A stretch of DNA of 64,000 nucleotides, taken from NCBI RefSeq assembly GCF_015910535.1, contig NZ_JACBJG010000014.1, forward strand, positions 62,001 to 126,000. The letters are read 5' to 3'. Of the stretch, positions 29,838 to 40,020 are shown piece after piece. Made by a program: the position numbers and the translations under genes. This DNA comes from Saccharomonospora sp. NB11. Its GTDB lineage: Bacteria > Actinomycetota > Actinomycetes > Mycobacteriales > Pseudonocardiaceae. Position 1 is the first letter of the stretch. The number at the start of each line of letters is the position of its first letter. Below the pieces are notes generated by a model that saw nothing but the letters and a program-made list of their open reading frames with translations, searched no databases and was not told the origin of the DNA.

Positions 29838-32600
29838 ATGGCCCCGATGGGTGAGGCTCCCGACGGTGTGCGCGCCGACGGTGACGGCGGACGCGACCCG
29901 TTCGACTATCCCAGGCACTGGGAGGCCGACGTGGTGCTGGCCGACGGCCGCACCGTGCACCTGCGGCCGATCGTGCCGACGGACGCCGACCGCATCGTCG
30001 CCCTGCACGCGCGGCTGTCGGAACGGACGCGCTACCTGCGCTACTTCGGGGCCTATCCACGGATACCCGCGCGGGACCTGAAGCGGTTCACGACGGTCGA
30101 CCACCACGACCGGGTCGCGTTCGTGGCACTGCTCGGCGACGACATCGTGGCGGTGGGCCGGTACGAGCGCATCAACGCGACGTCGGCCGAGGTGGCGTTC
30201 GTGGTGGACGACGCCCACCAGGGACGCGGGCTCGGATCGATCCTGCTCGAACATCTCGCCGCCGCCGCGTCGGAGTGCGGGCTGCGGCGGTTCGTCGCCG
30301 AGGTGTTGGCCGAGAACACGGCGATGACACGGGTGTTCCGGGACGCGGGTTACCAGGTCAGCAGGGCGTTCGAGGAAGGTCTGTTGCACCTCGAGTTCGA
30401 CATCGATCCCACCGACGAGTCGGTGGCGGTGGCGCGGGCGAGGGAGCAGGCCGCCGAGGCGCGGAGCGTGCACAACCTCCTCCACCCGCGCTCGGTGGCG
30501 GTGATCGGCGCCTCCACCGACTCGACCAAGATCGGCTACGCGGTGCTGTCGAACCTGCTCGCGGCCGACTTCACGGGCCCGGTGTACCCGGTGAACCCGG
30601 AACACGTCTCGGTGCGCGGGGTGCGGGCCTACAAGTCGGTGCTGGAGATTCCCGACCCGGTCGACCTCGCGGTCGTGGCCGTGCCCGCGGACCAGGTGGC
30701 GGAGGTGCTCGACGGGGCGTTGGCCAAGGGCGTGCACGCGCTGGTGATCGTGTCCGCCGGTTTCGCGGAGTCCGGGCCGCACGGGCTGGACGCCGAGCTG
30801 CGGCTGGTGAGCGACGCGCGTGCCCACGGCATGCGGGTGGTGGGTCCGAACGCACTCGGGGTGCTGAACACCGACCCGAAGGTGCGGCTCAACGCGACGC
30901 TCGCGCCCCGCCTGCCGAGGCGAGGTCGCACCGGGTTCTTCTGCCAGTCGGGTGCGTTGGGCATCGCGATCCTGGCCGACGCCGAGGCACGCGGACTGGG
31001 GCTGTCGACGTTCGTCTCGGCGGGCAACCGGGCCGACGTCTCCGGCAACGACCTGTTGCAGTACTGGGAGACCGATCCGCACACCGACGTGGTGCTGCTG
31101 TACCTGGAGTCGTTCGGCAACCCGCGCAAGTTCGCCCGCCTGGCCCGCAGGCTGGCCCGGACGAAGCCCGTGGTGGCGGTGAAGTCCGGGCGGCACGCGG
31201 TCCGACCGCAGCTCGCGGCGACGTCCACCGAGATCGACGAGTCGAGTGTGCAGGCGCTGTTCGAGCAGGCCGGGGTGGTGCGGGTCGACACGTTGGCGCA
31301 GCTGTTCGACACGGCGCTCGTGTTCGCCAACCAACCGCTGCCCTCGGGCTCGCGCATCGGCATCGTCGGCAATTCGTCGGCGATCGCCCTGCTGGCCGCC
31401 GACACGGCGAAGGCGCAGGGCTTGAGCCTCGGGATCGAGCCGGTGGACGTCGGGTCGCAGGCACCGCCGGAGAAGTTCGCCGAGGCGGTGGGAACCGCGC
31501 TCGCCTCCCCGGACGTCGACGCGTTGGTCGTCGTCTTCGTCCCGCCGGTGGCGACCCCGGGCACCGCCTATGCCCGCGCGTTGCGCGAGACGGTGCTGGC
31601 CACGCCCACGACGCCCGAGAAGCCCATCGTGTCGACCTTCCTCGCAGCGGAGGGCGTCCCGGACGAGTTGGCGGTCACCTCGGAGGACGGCACCGTGGTG
31701 TTCGGGTCGATCCCCTCGTACCCGAGCCCGGAGCGCGCGGTGAACGCGTTGGCGCGGGTCGTGCGCTACGCCGAGTGGCGTCGGCGTCCGCAGGGCACCG
31801 TGGTGCGGCCCGACGGGCTGGACGTCCACGGGGCCGAGGCGTTGGTGCGGGAGTTGGTCGGAGCCCTGTCCGCCGAGGACGGCACCGTCGTGGTCGGTGT
31901 GGACGACATGGTGCGGCTGCTGGGGTGCTACGGCATCGACGTCGTGTCGTTCCGGGTGGTGTCCGGAGTGGACGATGCCGTCGCAGCGGCGGAGGAACTG
32001 GGTTACCCGGTGACGTTGAAGGCGTACGACGATCGCCTTCGCGACCGTGCGGACTTCGCGGGCGTCCGGCTCGATTTGTCCACACCGGATTCGGTTCGCG
32101 TGGCGTACCGGGACCTGCGCGAGGTGTCGGGACGCGATGAGGTGTACGTGCAGCGCATGGCGCCCAAGGGGGTGTCGTGCGCGATCGGGCTGCAGGACGA
32201 CCCGTCGTTCGGCACGCTCGTGTCGTTCGGGTTGTCCGGAGTGGTGAGCACTCTGTTGGGCGACCAGGCGTTCCGGGCGGTGCCGCTGACCGACACCGAC
32301 GCGGAGACGTTGGTGCGGGAACCTCGGACGGCGCCGTTGCTCACCGGCTACCGGGGGGACGAGCCTGCCGACCTCGCCGCCCTGCAGGACCTCGTGCTGC
32401 GCGTGGCCGCGCTCGCGGAGGATCTCCCGGAGGTTCGCTCGTTGTCGTTGGACCCGGTACTGGCCTCACCCGAGGGAGCGTTCGTCACGAACGCGCGCAT
32501 CGTGTTGGGGCCGCCGCCGTCGCGGCCCGACACGGGGCCACGGCGGTTGCGGAAGATCACGACGCCGACCGAGCAGCGGGAGTCGACCCGCGGCGCGTAG
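29838..32600 (+). CDS. protein lysine acetyltransferase, GNAT plus NDP-forming acyl-CoA synthetase fusion
   Basis: This 920-residue protein has domains in the order GNAT (about 30-195, with the acetyl-CoA loop QGRGLGSILLEHL), CoA-binding Rossmann domain (from about 210, SVAVIGASTDSTKIGYAV), succinyl-CoA-ligase-like domain (about 355-650), and a C-terminal ATP-grasp-like domain (from about 660). This is the Pat/PatZ family that acetylates acetyl-CoA synthetase. GNAT at the N-terminus marks the arrangement known from Streptomyces rather than the Salmonella order. The large part is usually catalytically dead and regulatory. The ATG follows GAGGTGA. It is co-transcribed with acuC. Cofactor control of the enzyme cannot be read from sequence. 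Confidence 0.88.
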   Translation: MAPMGEAPDGVRADGDGGRDPFDYPRHWEADVVLADGRTVHLRPIVPTDADRIVALHARLSERTRYLRYFGAYPRIPARDLKRFTTVDHHDRVAFVALLGDDIVAVGRYERINATSAEVAFVVDDAHQGRGLGSILLEHLAAAASECGLRRFVAEVLAENTAMTRVFRDAGYQVSRAFEEGLLHLEFDIDPTDESVAVARAREQAAEARSVHNLLHPRSVAVIGASTDSTKIGYAVLSNLLAADFTGPVYPVNPEHVSVRGVRAYKSVLEIPDPVDLAVVAVPADQVAEVLDGALAKGVHALVIVSAGFAESGPHGLDAELRLVSDARAHGMRVVGPNALGVLNTDPKVRLNATLAPRLPRRGRTGFFCQSGALGIAILADAEARGLGLSTFVSAGNRADVSGNDLLQYWETDPHTDVVLLYLESFGNPRKFARLARRLARTKPVVAVKSGRHAVRPQLAATSTEIDESSVQALFEQAGVVRVDTLAQLFDTALVFANQPLPSGSRIGIVGNSSAIALLAADTAKAQGLSLGIEPVDVGSQAPPEKFAEAVGTALASPDVDALVVVFVPPVATPGTAYARALRETVLATPTTPEKPIVSTFLAAEGVPDELAVTSEDGTVVFGSIPSYPSPERAVNALARVVRYAEWRRRPQGTVVRPDGLDVHGAEALVRELVGALSAEDGTVVVGVDDMVRLLGCYGIDVVSFRVVSGVDDAVAAAEELGYPVTLKAYDDRLRDRADFAGVRLDLSTPDSVRVAYRDLREVSGRDEVYVQRMAPKGVSCAIGLQDDPSFGTLVSFGLSGVVSTLLGDQAFRAVPLTDTDAETLVREPRTAPLLTGYRGDEPADLAALQDLVLRVAALAEDLPEVRSLSLDPVLASPEGAFVTNARIVLGPPPSRPDTGPRRLRKITTPTEQRESTRGA

Positions 32601-32809
32601 CGCGGGCCGATCACCTGCTTCCTGCGCAGACGGTGCGCGGATCGACCCCGGTGCACGACGTGTCGAGCACCGTGCGGGGGCGCGGGTCGACCGTCCGCGA
32701 TCGCGCCGCCGCCAGTCCTCCCGACGAGCGGGCAGGAGGGTGTCGACGGCGGGTATGGAGGCCTCCACACGGCCGTGCGGGCGGGTCAGCGGCTCACCGA
32801 CCTCGCCGG

Positions 32810-32815
32810 TAACCT
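32810..32815 (+). promoter_or_regulatory. -10 box of a leaderless murE promoter
   Basis: TAACCT is followed by 6 bases and the murE GTG, with no ribosome site. It would head the mur-fts operon. The preceding 200 bases after the acetyltransferase stop show no gene. Confidence 0.55.
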
Positions 32816-32821
32816 TCCGGC

Positions 32822-34423
32822 GTGTCTGTGAACAACGACGAGGCGCGCTCCCAGGAGCGATCACCCCAGCACAAGCAGGCGGGTATCGCGGTGGCGCCGC
32901 CCCGCCCGAGGCTGATCGAACCCGTGCCGCTGACCACGCTGGTCGCGAGGGCGGACGCACGCCTCATCGCCGACCCGGCCGACGCCGAGAGCGTCGCGGT
33001 GACCGGGGCGACGTTGCGGGCACAGCACGTCCTCCCCGGCGACCTGTTCGCCGCGCTCCCGGGTGCCCGTGTCCACGGCGCGGACTTCGTCGCCGACGCG
33101 GTCGCCGGAGGCGCCGTGGCGATCCTGACCGACGAGGAGGGAGCTGCTCGCCCCGCCGTGCGGGAGGCCGGCCTGCCCGTGCTCGTCCACGCCGATCCGC
33201 GTGGCGTGCTCGGCGCCGTCGCCGCCTGGATCTACGGCGAGCCGTCGTTGACGTTGTCCGTGGTGGGCATCACGGGCACGTCCGGCAAGACGACCACGAG
33301 CTACCTCGTGGAGTCGGGGCTGCGGGCGGCGGGCCACCACACCGGCTTGGTGGGCACGGTCGAGACGCGCATCGGCACCGAACGGCTGGCCAGCGCGTTC
33401 ACGACCCCCGAGGCGCCCGACCTGCAGGCCCTGTTCGCGGTGATGGTCGAGCGTGGGGTCACGCACGTGGCCATGGAGGTGTCGAGCCACGCGCTCGCGT
33501 TGGGTCGGGTCAACGGCACGCGGTTCGCCGTCGGCGCCTTCACCAACCTCTCGCAGGATCACCTGGACTTCCACCGCGACATGGAGGACTACTTCGAGGC
33601 CAAGTCGATGCTGTTCGACGGCCGCTCGACGCACGAGGTCGTGGTCGTCGACAGTGCGTGGGGGCAGGCGCTGGTCACTCCGCAGACGGTGACGGTGTCC
33701 ACGGAGGCCGACAGCGATGCCACCTGGCGGGCCACGGACATCGCCTCGGCCGCCACGGGGGAACAGTCGTTCGTCCTGCACGCGCCGGACGGGCGGCGGG
33801 CGAAGGCCCTGTTGCCGCTGCCGGGCGCGTTCAACGTCGCCAACGCCGTGCTCGCCGCCGCCGTGCTGGACACCGTCGGGGTCGACCTCGACGACATCGT
33901 CGCCGGGCTGGGTGCGGTGGAGGTGCCCGGCCGGATGGAGCGGGTGTTTCTCGGCCAGCCGTTCACGGCGGTGGTGGACTACGCCCACAAGCCCGCGGCG
34001 GTGGCGCAGGCACTGCAGGCTCTGCGGGCCCGGACCCACGGTCGCATCATCACGGTCCTCGGTTGCGGTGGCGACCGGGACACCGCCAAGCGTCCGATGA
34101 TGGGCGAGGCCGCCGTGCGTGGCAGCGACGTGCTGATCGTGACCGACGACAATCCGCGTAGCGAGGATCCGGCCGCCATCCGGGAGGCGATGTTGGCGGG
34201 CGCCCGTGCCGTCGGTCCCGCGGAGGGCGGTGAGGTCGTCGAGATCGGCGACCGCCGCACGGCCATCGCGGAAGCGGTGCGACGCGCCGAGGACGGGGAC
34301 GTCGTTCTCATCGCGGGCAAGGGTCACGAGAGCGGACAGGAGATCGGTGGCGTGGTCCACCCCTTCTCCGACCGCGACGAACTGGAGGCCGCCATCCGCG
34401 AAAGGCTGGGAGTCACGGAATGA
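32822..34423 (+). CDS. murE: UDP-N-acetylmuramoyl-tripeptide synthetase, meso-diaminopimelate-adding
   Basis: This 533-residue cytoplasmic ligase adds the third stem-peptide residue. ATP is bound by GITGTSGKTTTS (about residues 149-160). The DNPR motif near residue 443, in VTDDNPRSED, marks specificity for meso-diaminopimelate, consistent with dapF in this window. The N-terminal 35 residues are a non-conserved extension. The catalytic-lysine region lies around HLDFHRDMEDYFEAK. The GTG start is placed by the -10 box 6 bases upstream. The stop overlaps the murF ATG (ATGA). Unusually, no ftsI precedes it. Confidence 0.95.
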   Translation: MSVNNDEARSQERSPQHKQAGIAVAPPRPRLIEPVPLTTLVARADARLIADPADAESVAVTGATLRAQHVLPGDLFAALPGARVHGADFVADAVAGGAVAILTDEEGAARPAVREAGLPVLVHADPRGVLGAVAAWIYGEPSLTLSVVGITGTSGKTTTSYLVESGLRAAGHHTGLVGTVETRIGTERLASAFTTPEAPDLQALFAVMVERGVTHVAMEVSSHALALGRVNGTRFAVGAFTNLSQDHLDFHRDMEDYFEAKSMLFDGRSTHEVVVVDSAWGQALVTPQTVTVSTEADSDATWRATDIASAATGEQSFVLHAPDGRRAKALLPLPGAFNVANAVLAAAVLDTVGVDLDDIVAGLGAVEVPGRMERVFLGQPFTAVVDYAHKPAAVAQALQALRARTHGRIITVLGCGGDRDTAKRPMMGEAAVRGSDVLIVTDDNPRSEDPAAIREAMLAGARAVGPAEGGEVVEIGDRRTAIAEAVRRAEDGDVVLIAGKGHESGQEIGGVVHPFSDRDELEAAIRERLGVTE

Positions 34424-35883
34424 TCGAGCTCACGCTCACAGAGATCGCCGAGGTCGTCGGGGGTCGGCTGCACCGCGCCGACGGGTCGGAGCGGGTCACC
34501 GGCTCGGTCGAGTTCGATTCGCGCAAGCTCACCGACGGCGGATTGTTCGTGGCGCTGCCCGGCGAGCGGGCCGACGGCCACGACTTCGCGGCGGCCGCGG
34601 TGGAGCGCGGCGCGGTCGGGGTGCTGGCCGCCCGCGAGGTGGATGCTCCCGCCGTGATCGTCCCGCCGCTGCCCCCGGGACGGGCGCACGAACGGTCCGT
34701 GGCGCTGACCGGCGACACCGACGGATCCGGGGCGGCGGTCCTCGCCGCGCTCGGTGCCCTCGCTCGGCACGTCGTGACGCGCCTGTCCGAGTCCGATCTC
34801 ACGGTCGTCGGGGTCACCGGTTCCTCCGGCAAGACCTCCACCAAGGACGTGATCGCCCAGCTCCTGGAACCGCTCGGGCCGACGGTCGCGCCCCCGGGGT
34901 CGTTCAACAACGAGCTGGGCCACCCCTGGACCGCGTTGCGTGCCGACCGCGAGACCCGGCACCTCGTGCTGGAGCTGTCGGCTCGTGGTCCCGGCCACAT
35001 CGCCGAGCTGGCCGCCGTCGCCCCGCCGCGGATCGGTGTGGTGCTCAACGTCGGCAGCGCCCACGTCGGCGAGTTCGGCTCACAGGCCGGTATCGCGAAG
35101 ACCAAGGGCGAGCTCGTCGAGGCTCTGCCGTCCGACGGCGTCGCGGTGCTGAACGCCGACGACCCGCTGGTGTCGGCGATGGCCTCGCGGACCCGGGCGC
35201 GGGTCGTGCGGGTCGGGGAGAGCGGTGATGCCGACGTGCGCGCCGAGAACGTGCGCCTCGACGAGCACGCGCGCGCGTCGTTCGACCTGGTGGTCGGGTC
35301 GGAGCGGGCCTCCGTGACGCTGCAGCTCGTCGGTGAGCACCACGTCGGCAACGCCCTCGCCGCGGCGGCGGTGGCCCTGGAACTGGGCACGCCGCTGTCC
35401 GACGTCGCCGCGCGGCTGAGTGCGGCGACCCGGCGGTCCGACCGTCGGATGGAGGTCACCACCCGGGCCGACGGGGTCACCGTCCTCAACGACTCCTACA
35501 ACGCCAACCCCGAGTCCATGCGGGCGGCGCTGAAGACGCTGGCGTCCATGACCTCGGCCAGACGATCTTGGGCGGTCCTCGGTGTCATGGGCGAACTGGG
35601 GGCCGATAGCGTGTCCGCGCACGACGAGATCGGTCGGCTTGCCGTCCGGTTGAACATCAACCGGCTCGTCGTGGTGGGCGAGCACGCAGCCGCCATGCAC
35701 CACGGGGCGAGCCACGAAGGTTCTTGGGGAGAGGAGTCGGTCCTGGTACCGGACACCGACGCCGCGATCGCGCTGCTGCGCGAGGAAGTGCGGCCCGACG
35801 ACGTTGTTCTTGTCAAGGCATCGAAGGTCGCCGAGCTCTGGAAGGTGGCCGACGCGCTGTTGGAGGAGGACGGGCGCGCGTGA
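34420..35883 (+). CDS. murF: UDP-N-acetylmuramoyl-tripeptide--D-alanyl-D-alanine ligase
   Basis: This 487-residue ligase adds D-Ala-D-Ala to complete the UDP-MurNAc-pentapeptide. The N-terminal domain has FDSRKLTDGGLFVALPGERADGHDF. The P-loop is GVTGSSGKTSTKD (about residues 128-140). The C-terminal domain has the conserved NDSYNANPESMRAAL and RRSWAVLGVMGELG. ATGA overlap with murE couples translation. The gap to mraY is 58 bases. Length is typical. Confidence 0.96.
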   Translation: MIELTLTEIAEVVGGRLHRADGSERVTGSVEFDSRKLTDGGLFVALPGERADGHDFAAAAVERGAVGVLAAREVDAPAVIVPPLPPGRAHERSVALTGDTDGSGAAVLAALGALARHVVTRLSESDLTVVGVTGSSGKTSTKDVIAQLLEPLGPTVAPPGSFNNELGHPWTALRADRETRHLVLELSARGPGHIAELAAVAPPRIGVVLNVGSAHVGEFGSQAGIAKTKGELVEALPSDGVAVLNADDPLVSAMASRTRARVVRVGESGDADVRAENVRLDEHARASFDLVVGSERASVTLQLVGEHHVGNALAAAAVALELGTPLSDVAARLSAATRRSDRRMEVTTRADGVTVLNDSYNANPESMRAALKTLASMTSARRSWAVLGVMGELGADSVSAHDEIGRLAVRLNINRLVVVGEHAAAMHHGASHEGSWGEESVLVPDTDAAIALLREEVRPDDVVLVKASKVAELWKVADALLEEDGRA

Positions 35884-35941
35884 GTCGACACGACGCACCG
35901 AGAGACACCGAGCGGAGCTCCATGACCGGGAGGACTGAAGC

Positions 35942-37024
35942 GTGATCAGCATCTTGATCGCGGCCTCCGTGGGACTGGTCGTCTCCATCCTGCTCACGCC
36001 GTACCTGATTCGCTTCTTCTCGAAGCAGGGTTTCGGACAGGAGATCAGGGAAGAGGGCCCGGAAGGCCACAAGTCCAAGCGAGGCACACCCACGATGGGT
36101 GGCGTCGCGATCATCGTGGCGATGGTGGTCGGGTACTTCGTCGCCCACCTCGTCGACTACTGGCGGGGATCGAGCGAGGGACCGACCGCGTCGGCTCTGC
36201 TCGTGCTCTTCCTGTCCGTGGGGCTGGGGCTGGTCGGCTTCCTCGACGACTTCATCAAGATCCGCAAGCAGCGCAACCTGGGTCTGAACAAGACGGCCAA
36301 GCTGGTCGGTCAGCTCGTGGTGGCGGTGGCGTTCGCGTTCCTGGTGCTCCAGTTCCCCGACGCGAACGGGCTCACCCCGGCGTCGCAGCACCTGTCGTAC
36401 GCCCGGGACATCGCGCTGATCTTCTTCCCGATCCCGATCTTCGTGCTGTTCTGCTACCTGCTGGTGTCGGCCTGGTCGAACGCGGTGAACTTCACCGACG
36501 GGCTCGACGGCCTCGCCGGTGGCGCGGGTGCCATGGTGCTCGCCACCTACGTGGTGATCTCGTTCTGGCAGGCGCGGCTGAGCTGTGTCGAGGCGTTCCA
36601 GCCCGCTTGCTACAACGTGCGTGACCCGCTCGACCTCGCCGTGGTCGCGGCCGCCGCGACGGGTGCCTGCATCGGATTCCTCTGGTGGAACGCGGCACCG
36701 GCGAAGATCTTCATGGGTGACACCGGTTCGCTCGCGCTGGGTGGTCTGGTGGCGGGTCTGTCGATGACGACGCGCACCGAACTGCTGGCGATCGTCATCG
36801 GTGGCCTGTTCGTGGTCGAGATGATCTCGGTGGTCCTGCAGATCGCCGTGTTCCGCACCACGCGCAAGCGCCTGTTCCGCATGGCTCCGTTCCACCACCA
36901 CTTCGAGCTGGCAGGCTGGGCGGAGACGACCGTCATCATCCGGTTCTGGTTGCTGGCGGCGACGTGCTGCATGTTCGGGCTCGGGCTGTTCTACAGCGAG
37001 CAGCTCGGCCTCGGAGGAGGATGA
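35942..37024 (+). CDS. mraY: phospho-N-acetylmuramoyl-pentapeptide transferase
   Basis: This 360-residue integral membrane enzyme has about ten spans and makes lipid I from UDP-MurNAc-pentapeptide and undecaprenyl phosphate. Active-site aspartates lie in [19 protein letters not shown] and [11 protein letters not shown]. The histidine-rich loop [12 protein letters not shown] near the C-terminus is diagnostic of MraY. GGGAGGA lies before the GTG. The stop overlaps the murD ATG (ATGA). Confidence 0.96.
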   Translation: MISILIAASVGLVVSILLTPYLIRFFSKQGFGQEIREEGPEGHKSKRGTPTMGGVAIIVAMVVGYFVAHLVDYWRGSSEGPTASALLVLFLSVGLGLVGFLDDFIKIRKQRNLGLNKTAKLVGQLVVAVAFAFLVLQFPDANGLTPASQHLSYARDIALIFFPIPIFVLFCYLLVSAWSNAVNFTDGLDGLAGGAGAMVLATYVVISFWQARLSCVEAFQPACYNVRDPLDLAVVAAAATGACIGFLWWNAAPAKIFMGDTGSLALGGLVAGLSMTTRTELLAIVIGGLFVVEMISVVLQIAVFRTTRKRLFRMAPFHHHFELAGWAETTVIIRFWLLAATCCMFGLGLFYSEQLGLGGG

Positions 37025-38409
37025 GTCGAGCCATGGATCTCGCCGGGGTCGCCGTCTGTGTCGCGGGTGCCGGGGTGACCGGACGTTCGGTGGCGGCTGC
37101 GCTGTCCGACATGGGCGCGCGGGTCACGGTCACCGACGCCGACGCCGATCGGCTGGCCCGTCTCGACGACCTCGACGTCCAGCTCGTTCCCGGTCTCGAC
37201 GCGCCGCCGGAGGGCACGCGGCTCGTGGTCACCAGCCCCGGCTGGCGACCCACGTCGCCGCTGCTCACTTCGGCGGCCGCGTCGGGCATCGAGGTGATCG
37301 GCGACGTGGAGCTGGCGTGGCGGGTCGCGCAGCAGCAGCCGAACCCGCCGACGTGGCTCGCGGTGACGGGAACCAACGGCAAGACGACGACGGTCGGCAT
37401 GGTCGAGTCCATGTTGCGGGCCGCCGGGATCGACGCCGTGGCCTGCGGCAACGTCGGGTTCGCCGTGCTGGACGCCGTGCTCGCCGGACACTCGACGTTG
37501 GCCGTCGAGCTGTCGAGTTTCCAGCTCCACTGGTCGAGCACGCTCGCTCCCGCGGCGTCGGTCGTGCTGAACGTCGCCGAGGACCATCTCGACTGGCACG
37601 GCGGGCTGTCCGAGTACGCCGAGGCCAAGGGCGGTGTCCACGGTGGTTCCGCCACGGTCGTGGCCAATCGGGACGATCGGTGGTCGCGGACGCTGGCGGA
37701 CCGGCACGCATCCGCCGACGCACGGCGGGTCGGCTTCACACTCGACTCGCCGCGACCGGGTGAACTCGGCGTGGTGGAGGACCTGCTCGTCGATCGCGCG
37801 TTCGTGGCGGACCCGGTGCACACGGCCGAGGAGCTGGGCACCGTGGGCGACGTCCGCCCCGGAGGTCCTCACAACGTCGCGAACGCGTTGGCGGCGGCCG
37901 CTCTGGTGCGGTCGATCGGGGTGAGTCCGGACGCGGTCGCCGAGGGACTGCGGCGGTTCACCCCGGGCGCGCACCGCGCCGTGGAGGTGGCCGAACTCGA
38001 CGGCGTCCGTTACGTCGACGACTCGAAGGCCACCAACCCGCACGCCGCGGCGGGTTCGTTGTTGGCCCACCCCGGCGTGGTGTGGATCGCGGGTGGACTG
38101 CTCAAGGGCGCGTCCGTGGACGACCTGGTCGAGGCGGTGGCAGGACGGCTGCGTGGTGTGGTGCTGCTCGGTGCCGACGCCGACGTCTTCGCGGAGGCTC
38201 TCGCGCGACACGCGCCGGATGTCCCCGTCCGACGCGTCGATCCGGGTGACGATGAGCCCATGACGGCAGCGGTGAGATCGGCGCGCGAACTGGCGCGCCA
38301 GGGAGACACGGTGCTGCTCGCGCCCGCCGCGGCGTCGCTGGACATGTTCCGCGACTACGCCGCGCGGGGCGAGGCGTTCGCGGCGGCGGTCGGCGAGCTA
38401 TCGCGGTGA
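37021..38409 (+). CDS. murD: UDP-N-acetylmuramoylalanine--D-glutamate ligase
   Basis: This 462-residue ligase adds D-glutamate, the second stem residue. The Rossmann N-terminal domain has [14 protein letters not shown]. The P-loop is [12 protein letters not shown] (about residues 115-126). The C-terminal domain includes [13 protein letters not shown]. The ATG at 37021 overlaps the mraY stop. An ATG four codons later (MDLAGV) is better spaced from the AGGAGG that ends at 37020 and is a real alternative. The stop overlaps the ftsW GTG (GTGA). Confidence 0.95.
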   Translation: MSRAMDLAGVAVCVAGAGVTGRSVAAALSDMGARVTVTDADADRLARLDDLDVQLVPGLDAPPEGTRLVVTSPGWRPTSPLLTSAAASGIEVIGDVELAWRVAQQQPNPPTWLAVTGTNGKTTTVGMVESMLRAAGIDAVACGNVGFAVLDAVLAGHSTLAVELSSFQLHWSSTLAPAASVVLNVAEDHLDWHGGLSEYAEAKGGVHGGSATVVANRDDRWSRTLADRHASADARRVGFTLDSPRPGELGVVEDLLVDRAFVADPVHTAEELGTVGDVRPGGPHNVANALAAAALVRSIGVSPDAVAEGLRRFTPGAHRAVEVAELDGVRYVDDSKATNPHAAAGSLLAHPGVVWIAGGLLKGASVDDLVEAVAGRLRGVVLLGADADVFAEALARHAPDVPVRRVDPGDDEPMTAAVRSARELARQGDTVLLAPAAASLDMFRDYAARGEAFAAAVGELSR

Positions 38410-39917
38410 CGGCGGTGGGCGCCGGTCGCGACGACTCGCGGGCGTCGAGCCGGACGCGGCGAAGTCGGCGAACACGACAGCGTGGCGCGGAACGGTCGCC
38501 GAGGGCCCGTTCCGATCGCCGTCCCGTCGTGCCGAACACGCCTCTGACAGCCTGGTTGTCCCGACCACTCGCGGACTTCCATCTCATCCTTGCGCTGTGC
38601 GGCACGCTCGCGGCCCTGGGCACCGTGATGGTGCTGTCGGCGTCGTCGGTGTCGTCCTACAGCGGGAGCGACAGCAGCGTGTACGCGCTGTTCCAGAAGC
38701 ATCTGTTGTTCGTCGGTGTCGGCTCGGTCGCCTTCTGGTTGGGCGTGAGGGTGCCGTTGGGGCGCATCCGCAAGCTCTCGCCCACCGCGATGGTGGTGTG
38801 TCTGGGCTTGCTGGCGCTCGTGCTGACCCCGCTGGGCACCTACTCGAACGGGTCGCAGGGCTGGTTCGTGATCGGTCCGGTCTCGCTGCAGCCCGTGGAG
38901 GTCGCCAAGGTGGCGTTGGCGCTGTGGGGCGCGCACGTCCTCGTGGTGAAGTACGAGGTGCTGCACCAGTGGCGGCATCTGCTGGTCCCCGTGGTGCCCG
39001 CCGCGCTGCTCATGTTCGCCCTCGTCATGGCCCAGCCGGACCTCGGGGGCACGATCACGCTCGCGGTGGTGCTGTTGGCCCTGCTGTGGTTCGCAGGGGC
39101 ACCGAAACGTCTGTTCGGGCTCATCCTCACGGGCGCTGTGGCCGGTGCGGTGATCCTGGCCGTGGTGGCGCCGTACCGGTTGGAGCGGGTGACGGCGTTC
39201 CTCGATCCGGAGGCCGATCCCCTCGGGGGAGGCTGGCAGGCGAGCCAGGCGCTGTACGCACTGGCCGACGGGGGGCTGTTCGGCAAGGGCCTGGGGCAGG
39301 GCCAGTCGAAGTGGATGTACCTGCCGAACGTCCAGCACGACTTCATCTTCGCGTTGATCGGTGAGGAACTCGGGTTCGTCGGCTGCCTGGTCGTGCTCGC
39401 ACTGTTCGGGCTGCTCGGCTTCGTCGGACTGCGGATCGCGATGCGCAATCTCGACCCGTGGATCCGCATCGTCGCGGGGACTCTCACGACGTGGGTCGTG
39501 TCACAGGCGGCGGTCAACATCGGTTACGTGGTGGGGCTGCTGCCCGTCACCGGTGTGACGCTTCCCCTCATCTCCTACGGCGGGACGTCGCTGGTCGTCA
39601 CGATGCTGTTGTTCGGCATCCTCGCCAACTGCGCACGGCACGAGCCGGAGGCGGTCGCGGCGTTGCGTACACAGGGTCCCGGTAAGTTCGGACGCCTGAT
39701 GCGACTGCCTGCGCCGGAGCCGTACCGGCCACCCGCGCGACGGCGTGGCGGCAACCGAGTGGCGTCGAATCGGACGGGCCGTCCAGCCCGGCGCGCGGAC
39801 CGCAAGAGTCGGGCCGTGGCGGGGGAGCGTCGTCGTGCGGCGCCCGAGTACGGTCGGCGCACGAGCTCCCGGACTACGGCGCGGCGGACCACCGTGCCGC
39901 GGCGAGGACGGCGGTGA
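38406..39917 (+). CDS. ftsW: septal peptidoglycan polymerase FtsW (SEDS family)
   Basis: This 503-residue SEDS glycosyltransferase has about ten membrane spans. It polymerises lipid II at the septum with a partner class B PBP, whose gene is not here. SEDS marks are [27 protein letters not shown], the glycine-rich [33 protein letters not shown] stretch described by its ends only, and [12 protein letters not shown] near the last span. Both soluble ends are strikingly basic: about 45 residues before the first span and about 85 after the last are packed with arginine. The GTG overlaps the murD stop. Confidence 0.95.
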   Translation: MTAVGAGRDDSRASSRTRRSRRTRQRGAERSPRARSDRRPVVPNTPLTAWLSRPLADFHLILALCGTLAALGTVMVLSASSVSSYSGSDSSVYALFQKHLLFVGVGSVAFWLGVRVPLGRIRKLSPTAMVVCLGLLALVLTPLGTYSNGSQGWFVIGPVSLQPVEVAKVALALWGAHVLVVKYEVLHQWRHLLVPVVPAALLMFALVMAQPDLGGTITLAVVLLALLWFAGAPKRLFGLILTGAVAGAVILAVVAPYRLERVTAFLDPEADPLGGGWQASQALYALADGGLFGKGLGQGQSKWMYLPNVQHDFIFALIGEELGFVGCLVVLALFGLLGFVGLRIAMRNLDPWIRIVAGTLTTWVVSQAAVNIGYVVGLLPVTGVTLPLISYGGTSLVVTMLLFGILANCARHEPEAVAALRTQGPGKFGRLMRLPAPEPYRPPARRRGGNRVASNRTGRPARRADRKSRAVAGERRRAAPEYGRRTSSRTTARRTTVPRRGRR

Positions 39918-40020
39918 GCGAGGTCCGGTGGAGGTGGCCCGCGGTTCGCGGGCGCTCGCCGGAGGGGCGTGGTGCGTCGCCGGTGGTGCGGCGCGCGGAA
40001 GACACTGGAGAAGGACGGAC

